Assembly: GCA_963751245.1 (NCBI GenBank)
Contig: CAVVTR010000004.1
Location: 62,001 to 126,000, forward strand
Source: CAVVTR01 sp963751245
GTDB taxonomy: Bacteria > Acidobacteriota > Thermoanaerobaculia > Thermoanaerobaculales > Thermoanaerobaculaceae
DNA length: 64,000 bases
Reading direction: 5' to 3'
The notes below the pieces were generated by a model that was not told the DNA's origin, searched no databases, and worked only from the letters and a program-made list of their open reading frames with translations. Shown in pieces: positions 1 to 9,338 of the stretch. How positions within the stretch are numbered: the first letter of the stretch is position 1; each line of letters begins with the position of its first letter. The translations under genes and the position numbers were made by a program.

Positions 1-1441
1 CCTGCCGGATGGTGGACGCCGAGTCCTCCCGGGGCGGGTCGAACAGGGGCAGCAGGCCCAGGAAGCGCCACGGCCCGCCGCCGTCGCGGCGCGCCACCCC
101 CAGCGTGCGGTACCCCTGCCCGGCGAGCTCGCCGACGTGCGCCTCGACCTTCCGCCGCAACTCCGGGCCGGTCTCGCAGAGGCCGAGGACGACCTGGGGC
201 GCCCCCTTGGTGACGGCGAACCGCGCTCCGTCCGGCCCCTGTACGGCCGCCTCGGTCCGCTTGCTCACCGGGTCGAAGGGCACGAAGCCCTCCTGCCGGT
301 ATCCGGCCAGGGCCTCCGTTCCGGGCAGCCCAGCGATCACCGCGTCGTCGATGGCGTCCCGGTCCTCGGCCTTGGACGCCAGGGCGCCGGCGAGGACCAC
401 CGCCGCCGCGTCAGCCTCCCCGTACGCCACCGGCTCTCCCAGGGTCAGCACGTTCTGGGTGAGGGTGCCGGTCTTGTCGGAGCACAGCACGTCCATCCCC
501 GCCATCTCCTCGATGGAGTCCAGCCGGGTGACGATGGCCTTCATCTTGGCCAGGCTCAGCGCACCGATGGCCATGGTGACGGACAGCACGGCCGGCATTG
601 CCACCGGGATCGCCGCCACCACCAGGATCAGGGCGAACTGGAACAGGGTGAGCACCGAGGCGCCGCGGAACAGCATGGTGAGGATGAGGAAGGCGGCGAG
701 ACCGAGGCTCAGGTAGATGAGATAGTCGCCGATGGTGAGCACCGCCTTCTGGAAGTGGGAGACCGACCGCGCCGAGGAGACGAGCTTCGCGGTGCGGCCG
801 AAGTACGTCTCGCCGCCGGTGGCGGTCACCACCGCCACCATCTCGCCCTTGCGGGCCACCGACCCTGAGTAGCCCGCGTCGCCCCGCGCCTTGTCCACCG
901 GCAGCGACTCCCCCGTCAGCGCCGACTGGTCGACGCTGAGGTAGTCGCCGTCGAGGAAGCGGACGTCGGCGGGAATGATGTCGCCGAGGCGCAGCCGGAC
1001 GACGTCGCCGGGCACCAGCCCCGTGGCGTCGATCTCCCCCCAGGCGCCGTCCCGGCGCACGCGGGCCCGCACCGCCAGCTGCCTCTTCAGCGCCTCCACG
1101 GCGTTGGCGGCCTGGCGCTCCTCCCAGAAGCCCACCACGGCGTTGAAGAGCAGCAGGGTGCCGATGATGCCCAGGTCCACCCAGTGCCGCAGCAGGGCGG
1201 AGAGCACCGCCGCGACCTCGATCATCCACGGGATCGGGCCCCAGAAGTACGACAGAAACTTCAGCAGCGGGTTGGCGCTCTCCTCCGGCAACGCGTTGGC
1301 GCCGTAGCGCTCGAGGCGCCGCCGGGCCTCCCCGGCGTCGAGGCCCTCCGGTGACGTCTCCAGGCGCTCCATGGTGGCCTGGAGGCTCTCCTCCGCAGCC
1401 GGGGCCACCGGCGCGGACGCCGTCTCGCTTCGCTGGCTCAT
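1..1441 (-). CDS. Proton-efflux P-type ATPase (P3A type), N-terminal ~480 residues
   Basis: The window holds the 5' part of this gene; the C-terminus lies beyond base 1. The product is a P-type ATPase that would pump a cation, probably H+, across the inner membrane. Visible features in order are an N-terminal cation-ATPase domain, the first membrane helices, the actuator motif TGES (about residue 180), a further hydrophobic pair, and the phosphorylation motif DKTGTLT at about residue 320 followed by the start of the nucleotide-binding domain. The start ATG is at 1441. The compact N-terminus without metal-binding CxxC repeats argues against a heavy-metal ATPase; Mg2+ or Ca2+ transport is the alternative. 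The gene stands alone, divergent from the SDR gene. Confidence 0.85.
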   Translation of the reverse strand, partial: MSQRSETASAPVAPAAEESLQATMERLETSPEGLDAGEARRRLERYGANALPEESANPLLKFLSYFWGPIPWMIEVAAVLSALLRHWVDLGIIGTLLLFNAVVGFWEERQAANAVEALKRQLAVRARVRRDGAWGEIDATGLVPGDVVRLRLGDIIPADVRFLDGDYLSVDQSALTGESLPVDKARGDAGYSGSVARKGEMVAVVTATGGETYFGRTAKLVSSARSVSHFQKAVLTIGDYLIYLSLGLAAFLILTMLFRGASVLTLFQFALILVVAAIPVAMPAVLSVTMAIGALSLAKMKAIVTRLDSIEEMAGMDVLCSDKTGTLTQNVLTLGEPVAYGEADAAAVVLAGALASKAEDRDAIDDAVIAGLPGTEALAGYRQEGFVPFDPVSKRTEAAVQGPDGARFAVTKGAPQVVLGLCETGPELRRKVEAHVGELAGQGYRTLGVARRDGGGPWRFLGLLPLFDPPREDSASTIRQ

Positions 1442-1572
1442 CCTCCACCCCCCGGCCCGGGCGGCTCGCGGTGCACCCGGGACCACGACGAAACTGCGAC
1501 ACTCTCTTCACCATGCCTAACTTTCCTGAACCGCCTCCCCTTCCCGGGTGCGGCGCCGCGTCCCGGCGGGGG

Positions 1573-1581
1573 TGCTAGAGT
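1573..1581 (+). promoter_or_regulatory. Extended -10 promoter element of the SDR gene
   Basis: TGC-TAGAGT is an extended -10 element (TGn then TAnnnT) about 58 bases before the SDR start codon. The expected transcript start is near 1588. No convincing -35 box is seen. The same TGnTAnnnT form recurs before several genes in this window. Confidence 0.45.
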
Positions 1582-1639
1582 CGGCGCAGAGCCGCCGGCG
1601 GCCCCCCCGCCGCGGGACCGGGCTCCCACGGGAGGGTTC

Positions 1640-2389
1640 ATGCTGCTGACCGGCCGCACCATCCTGGTCACCGGCGCCAGCCGGGGTATCGGCGCCGCCA
1701 CTGCGCGGCTGCTCGGCGCCAAGGGCGCAGCGGTGGCCGTCAACTATCTCCACAGCGGAGAGGCCGCCGCCCGCGTGGCCGCCGACATCGAGGCGGCCGG
1801 CGGACGGGCCCGCGCCTACCGCGCCGACGTCCGCGACTGCGCCGCCGTCCACGGCCTCGTCGAGCGGGCCGGAGCGGAGCTCGGCCCCATCGACACGCTG
1901 GTGATCAACGCATCCATCGGCTTCCCGGTCAAGCCGTTCCTGGAGTACGAGTGGAGCGAGTTCGAGGCCAAGCTGACCGGCGAGCTGAAGGCCGCCTTCC
2001 ACGTGACCAGGGCCGTGGTTCCCGGCATGGTCGCCCGTCACAACGGCTGCATCATCGGCATCTCCTCGGGGCTGTCCCGCCACCCCGGGATCGGGTTCAT
2101 CGCCCACTCCACGGCGAAGTCCGGCCTCGACGCCTTCCTCAAGTCGCTGGCGCTGGAGCTCGGGCCCTCCGGGATCCGGGTCAACGTGGTGGCGCCGGGG
2201 CTCACGGTCACCGACGCCACGGCGCACCAGCCGAAGGAGAGCAAGGAGCGGGTGGCCCGGATGACGCCCCTCGGGCGGCTCGCCGAGCCTGAGGACGTCG
2301 CCGGAGCGGTGCTGCTCCTGGCCACGGACCACGCGCGCTTCGTCAGCGGGGCCTACCTCGCCCCCAGCGGCGGCTTGCAGATGCTGTGA
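1640..2389 (+). CDS. SDR-family oxidoreductase (FabG-like) with His in place of catalytic Tyr
   Basis: This 249-residue classical short-chain dehydrogenase/reductase has the Rossmann dinucleotide motif TGASRGIG (about residues 11-18), an NAS motif in place of NNAG, and a conserved IRVNVVAPG segment after the active site. The usual YxxxK signature reads HSTAK, so the catalytic Tyr is His; the active-site Ser lies the normal 13 residues upstream. The codon is CAC, so at least two base changes from a Tyr codon are not needed: one substitution (TAC to CAC) suffices. The ATG follows a strong GGGAGGG ribosome site. Substrate is unknown. The gene ends 7 bases from the convergent phosphatase gene. 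Confidence 0.85.
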   Translation: MLLTGRTILVTGASRGIGAATARLLGAKGAAVAVNYLHSGEAAARVAADIEAAGGRARAYRADVRDCAAVHGLVERAGAELGPIDTLVINASIGFPVKPFLEYEWSEFEAKLTGELKAAFHVTRAVVPGMVARHNGCIIGISSGLSRHPGIGFIAHSTAKSGLDAFLKSLALELGPSGIRVNVVAPGLTVTDATAHQPKESKERVARMTPLGRLAEPEDVAGAVLLLATDHARFVSGAYLAPSGGLQML

Positions 2390-2396
2390 GGCGGGC

Positions 2397-4091
2397 TCAG
2401 GCGGGGTGCCGGCGCAGCAGCACCAGGGTGCGGTCGTCGGCGTAGGGAACGTCCCCGACGAAGCGGTCCAGATCTGCCTCCACTGCGGAGGCGATGGCTG
2501 CGAGGGGCTCCCCCCGATGCTGCCGGAACACCTCGGCGAGGCGGCCCCGGCCGTACTCCTCCTCCTCCGCATCGGCCGCCTCCGTGAGACCGTCCGTGTA
2601 CACGGCGACGAGGTCTCCGGGTTCGAGCGCGACCTTGCCGCCGGCGTGGCGGCTGCCGGGGAGGAGGCCCAGCGGCGGTCCCGTGGCGCCCAGCCACTCC
2701 AGGGCGCCTTCCCGCCGCACCACGAGGGCCGGGCAGTGCCCCGCGTTGGAGTAGCGCAGCACTCCGGTGGTCCGGTCCAGCACGGCGAGGAAGCCGGTCG
2801 CGTAGCGCTCGGGCGGGGTGCGCTGGAAAAGCAGGCGGGACACCCGGGTGTAGATCTCCGCGGGGTCGAGCCCGTCCTCGATGGGCGCCACCGAGAGCGC
2901 CTCCACCGACGCCGTGAGCAGCGAGGCGGCGACACCCTTGCCGGAGACGTCGATGACGTGGAGCACGCACTCCCGGTCGGCGCACCGGGAGGTGACCTCG
3001 TAGTAGTCGCCCGACACGCCCCGCGAAGGCACGTTCCCGCCGTGAAGCTCCCAGCCCACGACCTCGGGGAGACGTTCGGGAAGCAGCGCCACCTGGATGC
3101 GGCGGGCCAGGGCGACCTCCTCGGCGAGCCGGCGGCGCTCGGCGGCCTCCTCGGCGAGGGCCACGTTGCGGATGCGGAGCACCGCCACCGACGCCAGGGA
3201 GACGAGGAGCGCCAGGTCGTCCTCGTTGAAGCGCCGGATCGCCGCCTTGGAGCACAGCACGATGAGGCCGATGGCACCCTCGGGGTCGGCCAGGGGCGCC
3301 GCCATGAGGCTGCGGACACCCACCCCGAGCAAGCTCCTGGCCTCCTTGAACCGCGCGTCCTCGGCCATGTCCAGGACCAGCGCCGCCATGCCCTTCTCGA
3401 CCACCTCGCGGGCCAGGCTGCGGGAGAACACGAAGCAGTCCCCCGTCCCCGTCACCGACCGGCTCGCCGCGCAGCTGTAGGAGCCCTGGTCGTCGGTGAG
3501 GAACACCGCGCCCTGCTCCGGCTGGAGGTGGTCGAAGACGCGATCCAGGATGAGCTCGAAGAGGGCATCGAGCTCGATGGCCCGGGCCAGCGCCTGGTGG
3601 ACCTCGTTGAGGACCTGCAGCCGCTCCACGTACCGCCGCAGCGCGCCGCTGTCGGTGGACGCACCCTCGGCCGGCGGAGCCTGCCCCCCGAGCAGCTCGG
3701 AGGCCGGGCGCAGCACCGTGTGGGCGCTGGGATGTCCCGTGTCCTCCGCCACCTCCGCCGTGCCGGCGGTGGCCAGCGTCAACGTCACGGAGCCGACACC
3801 GATGGCGTCTCCCGGCCGCAGCCGCGTGGGCTCCCGCACCTGCCGGCCGTTGACGAAGGTGCCGTTGCGCGATTCCAGGTCCTCCACCAACCACCCGTCT
3901 TCCCGGTGCAGGAGCCGGGCGTGCTCGCGGGACAGGGCGCGGTCGGGGAGGGACAGGTCGGCCCGCGAGGACCGACCGATGAGGATGGTCTCGCCGTCGA
4001 ACACCCGGTCCGTCCGACGCCCGTCGGGCATCACCACGTGAAGACGAATCACAGTGGCTTCAGTATCGGCCCACCCCGCCCCCCGCTGCAA
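2397..4091 (-). CDS. FHA-GAF-SpoIIE (PP2C) serine phosphatase
   Basis: The 564-residue protein has an N-terminal FHA domain (about residues 15-110, with GRSS, SREHA and NGTFVNG motifs that bind phosphothreonine), a GAF domain (about 165-330) and a C-terminal SpoIIE/PP2C phosphatase (about 345-560) with the metal-binding Asp motifs IDVSGKG and VYTDG. Such proteins dephosphorylate anti-anti-sigma or similar partners in response to a signal; no partner is encoded nearby. An in-frame GTG at 4052 is an alternative start that begins exactly where FHA similarity begins. It lies 30 bases downstream of hydA1 on the same strand, so it may be read from the hydrogenase operon. Confidence 0.85.
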   Translation of the reverse strand: MQRGAGWADTEATVIRLHVVMPDGRRTDRVFDGETILIGRSSRADLSLPDRALSREHARLLHREDGWLVEDLESRNGTFVNGRQVREPTRLRPGDAIGVGSVTLTLATAGTAEVAEDTGHPSAHTVLRPASELLGGQAPPAEGASTDSGALRRYVERLQVLNEVHQALARAIELDALFELILDRVFDHLQPEQGAVFLTDDQGSYSCAASRSVTGTGDCFVFSRSLAREVVEKGMAALVLDMAEDARFKEARSLLGVGVRSLMAAPLADPEGAIGLIVLCSKAAIRRFNEDDLALLVSLASVAVLRIRNVALAEEAAERRRLAEEVALARRIQVALLPERLPEVVGWELHGGNVPSRGVSGDYYEVTSRCADRECVLHVIDVSGKGVAASLLTASVEALSVAPIEDGLDPAEIYTRVSRLLFQRTPPERYATGFLAVLDRTTGVLRYSNAGHCPALVVRREGALEWLGATGPPLGLLPGSRHAGGKVALEPGDLVAVYTDGLTEAADAEEEEYGRGRLAEVFRQHRGEPLAAIASAVEADLDRFVGDVPYADDRTLVLLRRHPA

Positions 4092-4121
4092 GCACCGGCA
4101 CCGGAGCGGGCACGGCGGCGC

Positions 4122-6063
4122 TCAGGCGATGTACTTACCCCTCGGCGTGTAGCGGGTGTGGAGCAGCTCGTGGGAGCGGTGGCCGCAGGGACCGTCCGTG
4201 AGGAACTCCCGGTAGAGCCGCAGCACCGCCGGGTTCTCGTGCGACTTGCGGACCTCGTAGTGCTCGTCCTCCGCATAGATCGCCCGCGCCCGCGCCGCCC
4301 GGATCTCGGGAGAGGTCGGGATGGGCATGCCGCCCCCGCCCAGGCAGCCGCCGGGGCAGGCCATGAACTCGATGAAGTGGCAGCCGGCCAGCGGCCCTCC
4401 CGCCTGGATGTCCCGGACCACGCGCTTGGCGTTCGCGGTGCCGTGTGCCACCGCCACCTTGAGGGTGACGCCCTCGAGCCAGCCGAAGTCGGTGAACGGC
4501 AGGTTCGCGTTCAGCCGCAGCAGCTCCGGCACCCCGGCCACCCGGGGGATCGTCACCTGCGCGACGCGGATCCCCTCGAACCCGCGCACCGCCTCGATGC
4601 GCATGTGGTCGTAGAGGTTCTCCACCTTGAGACCGGTGACCAGCTCGATGACCGAGCGCAGGGCCGACTCCATGACGCCGCCGGTGGCGCCGAAGATGAT
4701 CCCGGAGCCGGTGGCCGTGCCGAAGGGGTCGTCGAAGTCCTGCTTCGGCATGCGGGGCAGGTCGATGCCGGCCTCGTGGAGCATCTGGCCCAGCTCGCGG
4801 GTGACGACACCGTAGTCCACGTCCTTGTACCCCGATGCGGCCATCTCCGGGCGGTTGCACTCGAACTTCTTGGCCGAGCACGGCATCAGCGCCACGGTGA
4901 CGATGTCGGCGGGGTCGAGGCCGTTCAGGGCGGCATAGTAGGTCTTGATGAGCGCCCCGAACATCTGCTGCGGGCTCTTCGCCGTGGACAGGTGGGGGAT
5001 CATCTCGGGGAAGAAGTGCTCGAGGTACTTGACCCACCCCGGTGAGCAGGACGTGAACTGCGGCAGCGCCGCCGCCTCCCCCGTGACCAGCGCCCGGTGG
5101 AGGCGCAGCAGCAGCTCCGTACCCTCCTCGATGATGGTGAGGTCGGCGGTGAAGTTGGTGTCGAACACCCGGTCGAAGCCGATGGCGCGGATGGCCGAGT
5201 TCATCTCGAACGTCAGCGGCGTGCCCGGCGGCAGGCCGAAGCACTCGCCGATCGCCGCCCGGGGCGCCGGCGCGGTCTGGATGACCACGTGCTTGGCGGG
5301 GTCGTTGATGTCCCGCCACACCTCGTCGGTGGGGTCCTTGGCGCCCAGCGCCGCTGTGGGGCAGCGGTTGATGCACTGGCCGCAGTTGATGCAGATCACC
5401 TCCGACAGGGGCTTGTCCATGAACGTCGCGATGCGCGTGCGGTCGCCGCGCCCCACCGCCTCCAGCACGCCGACCTCCTGGAGGTCGATGCAGGTGCGCA
5501 CGCAGCGCCGGCACAGGATGCACTTGTTCATGTCCCGCTGCACCGAGTAGCTGGAGCGGTCCACCTCGTAGAGGGGCTTGTCGGGGTGCCCGTAGCGGAA
5601 GAAGTCGACGCCGTACTCGCGGCACAGGCTCTGGAGCTCGCAGTTGCCGTTGCGGAAGCACGCGTAGCACTCGCCGTAGTGCTTCGACAGCAGCAGGTCC
5701 AGGACGCGGCGGCGGGCCTGGCGCACGCGCCTGGAGTGCGTGGTCACGGTGACGGGGCCGGTGACGGGGAAGGCGCAGGAGGCCTGGAGGGTGCGCTGCC
5801 CCTCCACCTCCACCACGCAGATCCGGCACACGCCGGCGACGCACAGGTCCGGGTGGTGACACAGGGTGGGAATGCGCACCCCGACCTGCCTGGCGGCCTC
5901 GAGGATGGTGGTCCCGATGGGGACGCTCGACCTCGGTGCCGTCGATGGTCACGGCCACGCGGCCGCCGATGGCCGCTTCACCGCCGTCCGCCGGCACCCG
6001 GCGGATCCGCTGGCTCACCGGCGCCCGGGATCTCTTCTCGTTGCAAGGGGTGTCTGTCGCCAT
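4122..6063 (-). CDS. hydA: [FeFe] hydrogenase catalytic subunit HydA, set 1 (one frameshift)
   Basis: This is the H-cluster subunit of a trimeric NAD-linked [FeFe] hydrogenase. Corrected length is 646 residues. Order: plant-type [2Fe-2S] domain (about 40-110), His/Cys-ligated [4Fe-4S] (HYGECYACFRNGNC), two [4Fe-4S] ferredoxin motifs (CILCRRCVRTC, CINCGQCINRCP), then the H-cluster domain with L1 TSCSPGW (about 337), L2 MPCSAKK (about 391) and L3 MACPGGCLGGGG (about 566). The frame breaks at a G run (5919-5922 on the plus strand); removing one base joins the N-terminus starting at ATG 6063 (ribosome site GAGGAG) to the rest. It follows hydB1 by 17 bases. Confidence 0.92.
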
Positions 6064-6080
6064 GCTCGACTCCTCGCTCC

Positions 6081-7274
6081 TCAGACGCGGGCGCCGCCGG
6101 CGCGCCCCATGATCTCGTGCCGGAAGTGCTCGACGATGGACAGGAACGCGTTGGGGCTGGACTGGCCCAGGCCGCACTTGGAAGCCGACTGCATCACCTC
6201 GCCGAGGGCGCGCAGCTCACCCAGGGACGCCATCGAGCACCGGCCCTCCATGAGCAGCCGCACTCCCTCGAGCAGCTTGGCGTTGCCCTCCCGGCACGGC
6301 GTGCACTGGCCGCACGACTCGCCGGCGAAGAACTCGAGGAAGTTCTCGGCGACGCGGAGCATGTCCCGCTGCGGCCCGAACACGATCACGGAACCGCCGG
6401 TGGGCACGTCCTCGAAGCACAGTGTGCGCCCGAACGCCTTCGCCGGGACGCAGTGCCCGGAAGCGCCCCCGACCTGGACGGCCTTGGCGCCCTCGCCGCC
6501 GACGCGGCGCAGCAGCTCCGCTACCGTTGTCCCCATGGGGAGCTCGTACACGCCGGGCCGCTCGCAGTCGCCCGACACGCTGAACAGCTTGGTGCCGGAG
6601 GACTTCTCCGTGCCGCACGCGGCGAACCATTCGGGGCCGCGCGCCATGATGCAGGCGGCGCACGCGAACGTCTCCACGTTGTTCACGATGGTGGGCCGGC
6701 CCAGGAAGCCCGTGTCCACCGGGAACGGCGGCCGGTTGCGCGGCTCGCCCCGGTGGCCCTCGAGGGACTCGATGAGCGCCGTCTCCTCGCCGCACACGTA
6801 GGCCCCCGAGCCCATGTGGATGGCGATGTCGAAGGCGAAGCTCCCGTGCCCCGTCACCGACGGCCCGAGAAGGCCGCCGTCGCGGCGCCGCTGCAGGACC
6901 TCCTCCAGATGGCGGCGCAGGTAGGCGTACTCGCCCCGCAGGTAGACGATGCCGTGAGCGGCGCCGATGGCGTAGCCGGCCAGGGTCATCCCCTCGAAGA
7001 CGAGGTCCGCCACCTCCGTGAGGATGACCCGGTCCTTGAACGTCCCCGGCTCGCCCTCATCGGCGTTGCAGACAACGAACTTCTCGGTGCCTCGGGCCGC
7101 CGCCGCCAGGTTCCACTTCACGCCGGTGGGGAAGCCGGCACCACCGCGCCCCCTCAGGCGCGAGGCGGTGATGGCCGCGATCACCTCGTCGCGGGCGGCC
7201 GCGAGCGCGGCCCCGAGCCCGGCCCCGGGCTCCACCGAGGTGAACGTAACGAGACGGTTCCTCGCGTCGCTCAT
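6081..7274 (-). CDS. hydB: NADH/FMN-binding subunit HydB (NuoF-like), short form, set 1
   Basis: The 397-residue NuoF-type diaphorase subunit passes electrons between NAD(H) and the hydrogenase through FMN. It shows the FMN loop GRGGAGFPTG, the NADH site GSGAYVCGEETALI, and the C-terminal [4Fe-4S] motif SCGQCTPC with the distant Cys in SKCGLGQ. It lacks both the N-terminal thioredoxin-like [2Fe-2S] domain and the C-terminal 2[4Fe-4S] ferredoxin domain that its paralogue at 14692-16686 has. The ATG at 7274 overlaps the hydC1 stop by four bases (ATGA), so translation is probably coupled. Confidence 0.9.
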   Translation of the reverse strand: MSDARNRLVTFTSVEPGAGLGAALAAARDEVIAAITASRLRGRGGAGFPTGVKWNLAAAARGTEKFVVCNADEGEPGTFKDRVILTEVADLVFEGMTLAGYAIGAAHGIVYLRGEYAYLRRHLEEVLQRRRDGGLLGPSVTGHGSFAFDIAIHMGSGAYVCGEETALIESLEGHRGEPRNRPPFPVDTGFLGRPTIVNNVETFACAACIMARGPEWFAACGTEKSSGTKLFSVSGDCERPGVYELPMGTTVAELLRRVGGEGAKAVQVGGASGHCVPAKAFGRTLCFEDVPTGGSVIVFGPQRDMLRVAENFLEFFAGESCGQCTPCREGNAKLLEGVRLLMEGRCSMASLGELRALGEVMQSASKCGLGQSSPNAFLSIVEHFRHEIMGRAGGARV

Positions 7275-7795
7275 GACCGTGCCTCCTCGCCGGTTGCCGA
7301 GAACGCCAGCGGGCCGAACGACCGGCGGCACGTCTCCAGGATCGCGTGGGCCGCCTCGCAGGTCACCGACGTGAACACCTGGTCGTTGACCAGCAGCGCC
7401 GGCCCCCGGTCGCACATGCCCAGGCAGTTCGCCCACTCCAGCGAGAACTTCCCGTCCGCCGTGGACTCGCCGAAGCGGATGCCGAGGTCGTTCTCGAGCT
7501 GCCTGGCGAGGCGGTCCTTCCCCTGCATGTCGCAGGAGATGGTGCGGCACAGGCGCACCACGAAGCGGCCCTGGGTCCGCTCGCTCAGGAAGCTGTAGAA
7601 GCTCACGACCCCGTACACCTCGACGGGGTGGATGTCGAGCTCGTGCGCCACCTGCTGCATGGCGAACTCGGAGATCTGCCCGTAGGCGCGCTGGACCTCC
7701 TGCAGGACCGGAATGAGCGACGAGCGCTGGCGGCCCAGCCGTTCGACCCAGCGCGCCACGTCCTCGCGCAGCGACTGCCGTTCCGTCACCAACAT
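7271..7795 (-). CDS. hydC: Thioredoxin-like [2Fe-2S] subunit HydC (NuoE-like), set 1
   Basis: The 174-residue protein belongs to the NuoE/HydC family. It carries the four cluster cysteines as CRTISC and CLGMC, and the typical family segment VEVYGVVSFYSF. It would shuttle electrons at the NADH module of the HydABC complex. The ATG at 7795 follows a strong GGGAGGTGA ribosome site and begins just after the receiver gene stop, so receiver-hydC-hydB-hydA form one unit. Confidence 0.9.
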   Translation of the reverse strand: MLVTERQSLREDVARWVERLGRQRSSLIPVLQEVQRAYGQISEFAMQQVAHELDIHPVEVYGVVSFYSFLSERTQGRFVVRLCRTISCDMQGKDRLARQLENDLGIRFGESTADGKFSLEWANCLGMCDRGPALLVNDQVFTSVTCEAAHAILETCRRSFGPLAFSATGEEARS

Positions 7796-7799
7796 CGCG

Positions 7800-8180
7800 T
7801 CACCTCCCGCAACCGGCCAGGAGCCCTTCCACCTTCGCCACCAGCGCCGACGGCGCAATCGGCTTCTCGTGGAAGTCGTCCACCGGCAGGACCTGCTCGT
7901 CCCTACCGAACCGCATCCCAGTCACCTGTCCGATGCTGGTGAGCATCAGGATGGGCGCGGCGAAACCCCGGCGCCGGAGCTCCTGAGCCATCGCGATGCC
8001 GTCGTCCGGCTGCTCCATCATGACGTCCAGAATCACCAGGTCCGGCGAACGGGAGGCGATCGACGCCATCCCCTCGCTCCGGGAGCTCGCGGTCGCCACC
8101 TCGTGGCGCTCGCGCCCCAGCACCAGGCGGCACGCCTCGAGGACATCCGGGTCGTCGTCGACTACGAGAATCCTCGCCAT
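7800..8180 (-). CDS. Stand-alone response-regulator receiver, first gene of hydCBA1 unit
   Basis: The 126-residue single receiver domain has the acidic pair (VDDDPD), the phospho-acceptor in LVILDVMM, and the conserved Lys in HEKP. There is no output domain, so it acts by protein contact. Between the Asp and the Lys it has an enlarged loop (TSIGQVTGMRFGRDEQ...) that is also present in the receiver at 10486-10890; the two look like members of one subfamily tied to this island. The ATG at 8180 follows AAGGAG. It lies 4 bases before hydC1, so it is translated with the hydrogenase. Confidence 0.88.
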   Translation of the reverse strand: MARILVVDDDPDVLEACRLVLGRERHEVATASSRSEGMASIASRSPDLVILDVMMEQPDDGIAMAQELRRRGFAAPILMLTSIGQVTGMRFGRDEQVLPVDDFHEKPIAPSALVAKVEGLLAGCGR

Positions 8181-8248
8181 CTGCCAGATCTCCTTCCAGC
8201 CTCCGCGGCGGGGTCCGCGAGCAGCATCACAGCATCGTCCACGTCGTG

Positions 8249-8262
8249 TGAAAGATACCACA
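8249..8262. promoter_or_regulatory. Motif GTGAAA-N-ATA-N-CAC upstream of the receiver-hydCBA1 unit
   Basis: GTGAAAGATACCAC lies about 70 bases before the receiver start codon (8180). It matches the motif GTGAAACATATCAC at 17329-17342, upstream of hydCBA2, at 12 of 14 positions. A 10-bp palindrome ACAAGCTTGT (8267-8276) lies next to it. I infer a shared regulator site; no clear -35/-10 pair is seen here. Confidence 0.4.
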
Positions 8263-8297
8263 AGAACAAGCTTGTGCCCATCCCCGACCGCACCCCC

Positions 8298-9338
8298 TCA
8301 GCGCCGGCGGCCGCCGGGCCCCGTCCCCACCCTCCGCCCCACGGCCACGATGGCGGCCGCCGCGCGCTCGGCGCCGTCGGGTCCGGCGTCCGGCACCCGT
8401 GACTTGCCGGGGTAGAGGTCGTACAGCGCCCGGTACGCGAGCGGGGTCAGGTCGGGCATGACCACGTTGGCGCCACGGCGCAGGGCCGCCGCCGTCGCCT
8501 CCCCGCCCTCGACGGCGGCGAGAGCGGTGGCGGCGGGGATGTTGGCGTCCGGGCACGCCAGCCGGGTCAGGGCGACGACCTTCAGGGCCATGGCCACACT
8601 GGCGGGCACCTGCCCCGCGAAGGCGCCCTCCGGGACCGGACCGCGCCCGAGGGGCGTGGCCGGGTGGGCCACGTACGGCCCGACGCCGACCATGTCCAGG
8701 TCCAGGGCGGAGAACGCCATGATGTCGTCCGCCAGGGACTCGAACGACTGCCCTGGCAGACCGACCATCACCCCGGAGCCCACCTCGTAGGTGAGCCGGC
8801 GGAGCGTCCCGAGGAGGGCGAAGCGGTCCTCCGCCCCCCCAGGCAGGGCGGGGTGGAGCCGCCGGAACAGGGCGGGGTCGGAGGTCTCGAAGCGCAGGAG
8901 ATAGCGGTCCGCTCCCGCCTCGCGCCACGCCGCCAGGTCGGCCTCGGAGCGCTCTCCGAGGCTCAGCGTCACGGCCAGGCCGGTCTCCTCCCTGACGGCC
9001 CGCACGACGGAAGCCACGCCAGCCCGCGTCAGGCCGGGATCCTCCCCGCCCTGGAGAACCACGGTGCCGTAGTCGCGCCGGGCCGCCTCCCGGGCGCACG
9101 CCAGCACCTCGGGCGCGGACATGCGGTAGCGCGGGAGCCCGGGCACCGCGGCGCTGATGCCGCAGTAGGCGCAGCGTCTCGCGCAGTGGTTCGAGACCTC
9201 CACGAGGCCGCGCAGGTGCACGGCGTCGCCGACGTGTTCGAGCCGCACCCGGTCGGCCCGCCGCCACAGCGCCTCCAGGGCGGCGGGCGACTCCTCGCGC
9301 AGCCAGCGGAGCACCTCGTGGCGGCCGGGCCGCGTCAC
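8298..9338 (-). CDS. hydE: [FeFe] hydrogenase H-cluster maturase HydE (radical SAM)
   Basis: HydE is a radical SAM enzyme that works with HydG and HydF to build the 2Fe subcluster of the H-cluster. The 346-residue protein has the CxxxCxxC radical-SAM motif as CARRCAYCGI (about residue 55), a GGEDPG motif, and the length typical of HydE. BioB-like radical SAM enzymes are the nearest alternative, but the hydrogenase setting and the GGE motif favour HydE. The GTG start at 9338 overlaps the stop of the upstream kinase (GTGA). Confidence 0.9.
   Translation of the reverse strand: MTRPGRHEVLRWLREESPAALEALWRRADRVRLEHVGDAVHLRGLVEVSNHCARRCAYCGISAAVPGLPRYRMSAPEVLACAREAARRDYGTVVLQGGEDPGLTRAGVASVVRAVREETGLAVTLSLGERSEADLAAWREAGADRYLLRFETSDPALFRRLHPALPGGAEDRFALLGTLRRLTYEVGSGVMVGLPGQSFESLADDIMAFSALDLDMVGVGPYVAHPATPLGRGPVPEGAFAGQVPASVAMALKVVALTRLACPDANIPAATALAAVEGGEATAAALRRGANVVMPDLTPLAYRALYDLYPGKSRVPDAGPDGAERAAAAIVAVGRRVGTGPGGRRR

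Noticed and set aside
8267..8276. ACAAGCTTGT as a terminator of hydE
   Set aside because: Five-base arms without loop or T tract; more likely part of the upstream control region of the next unit.
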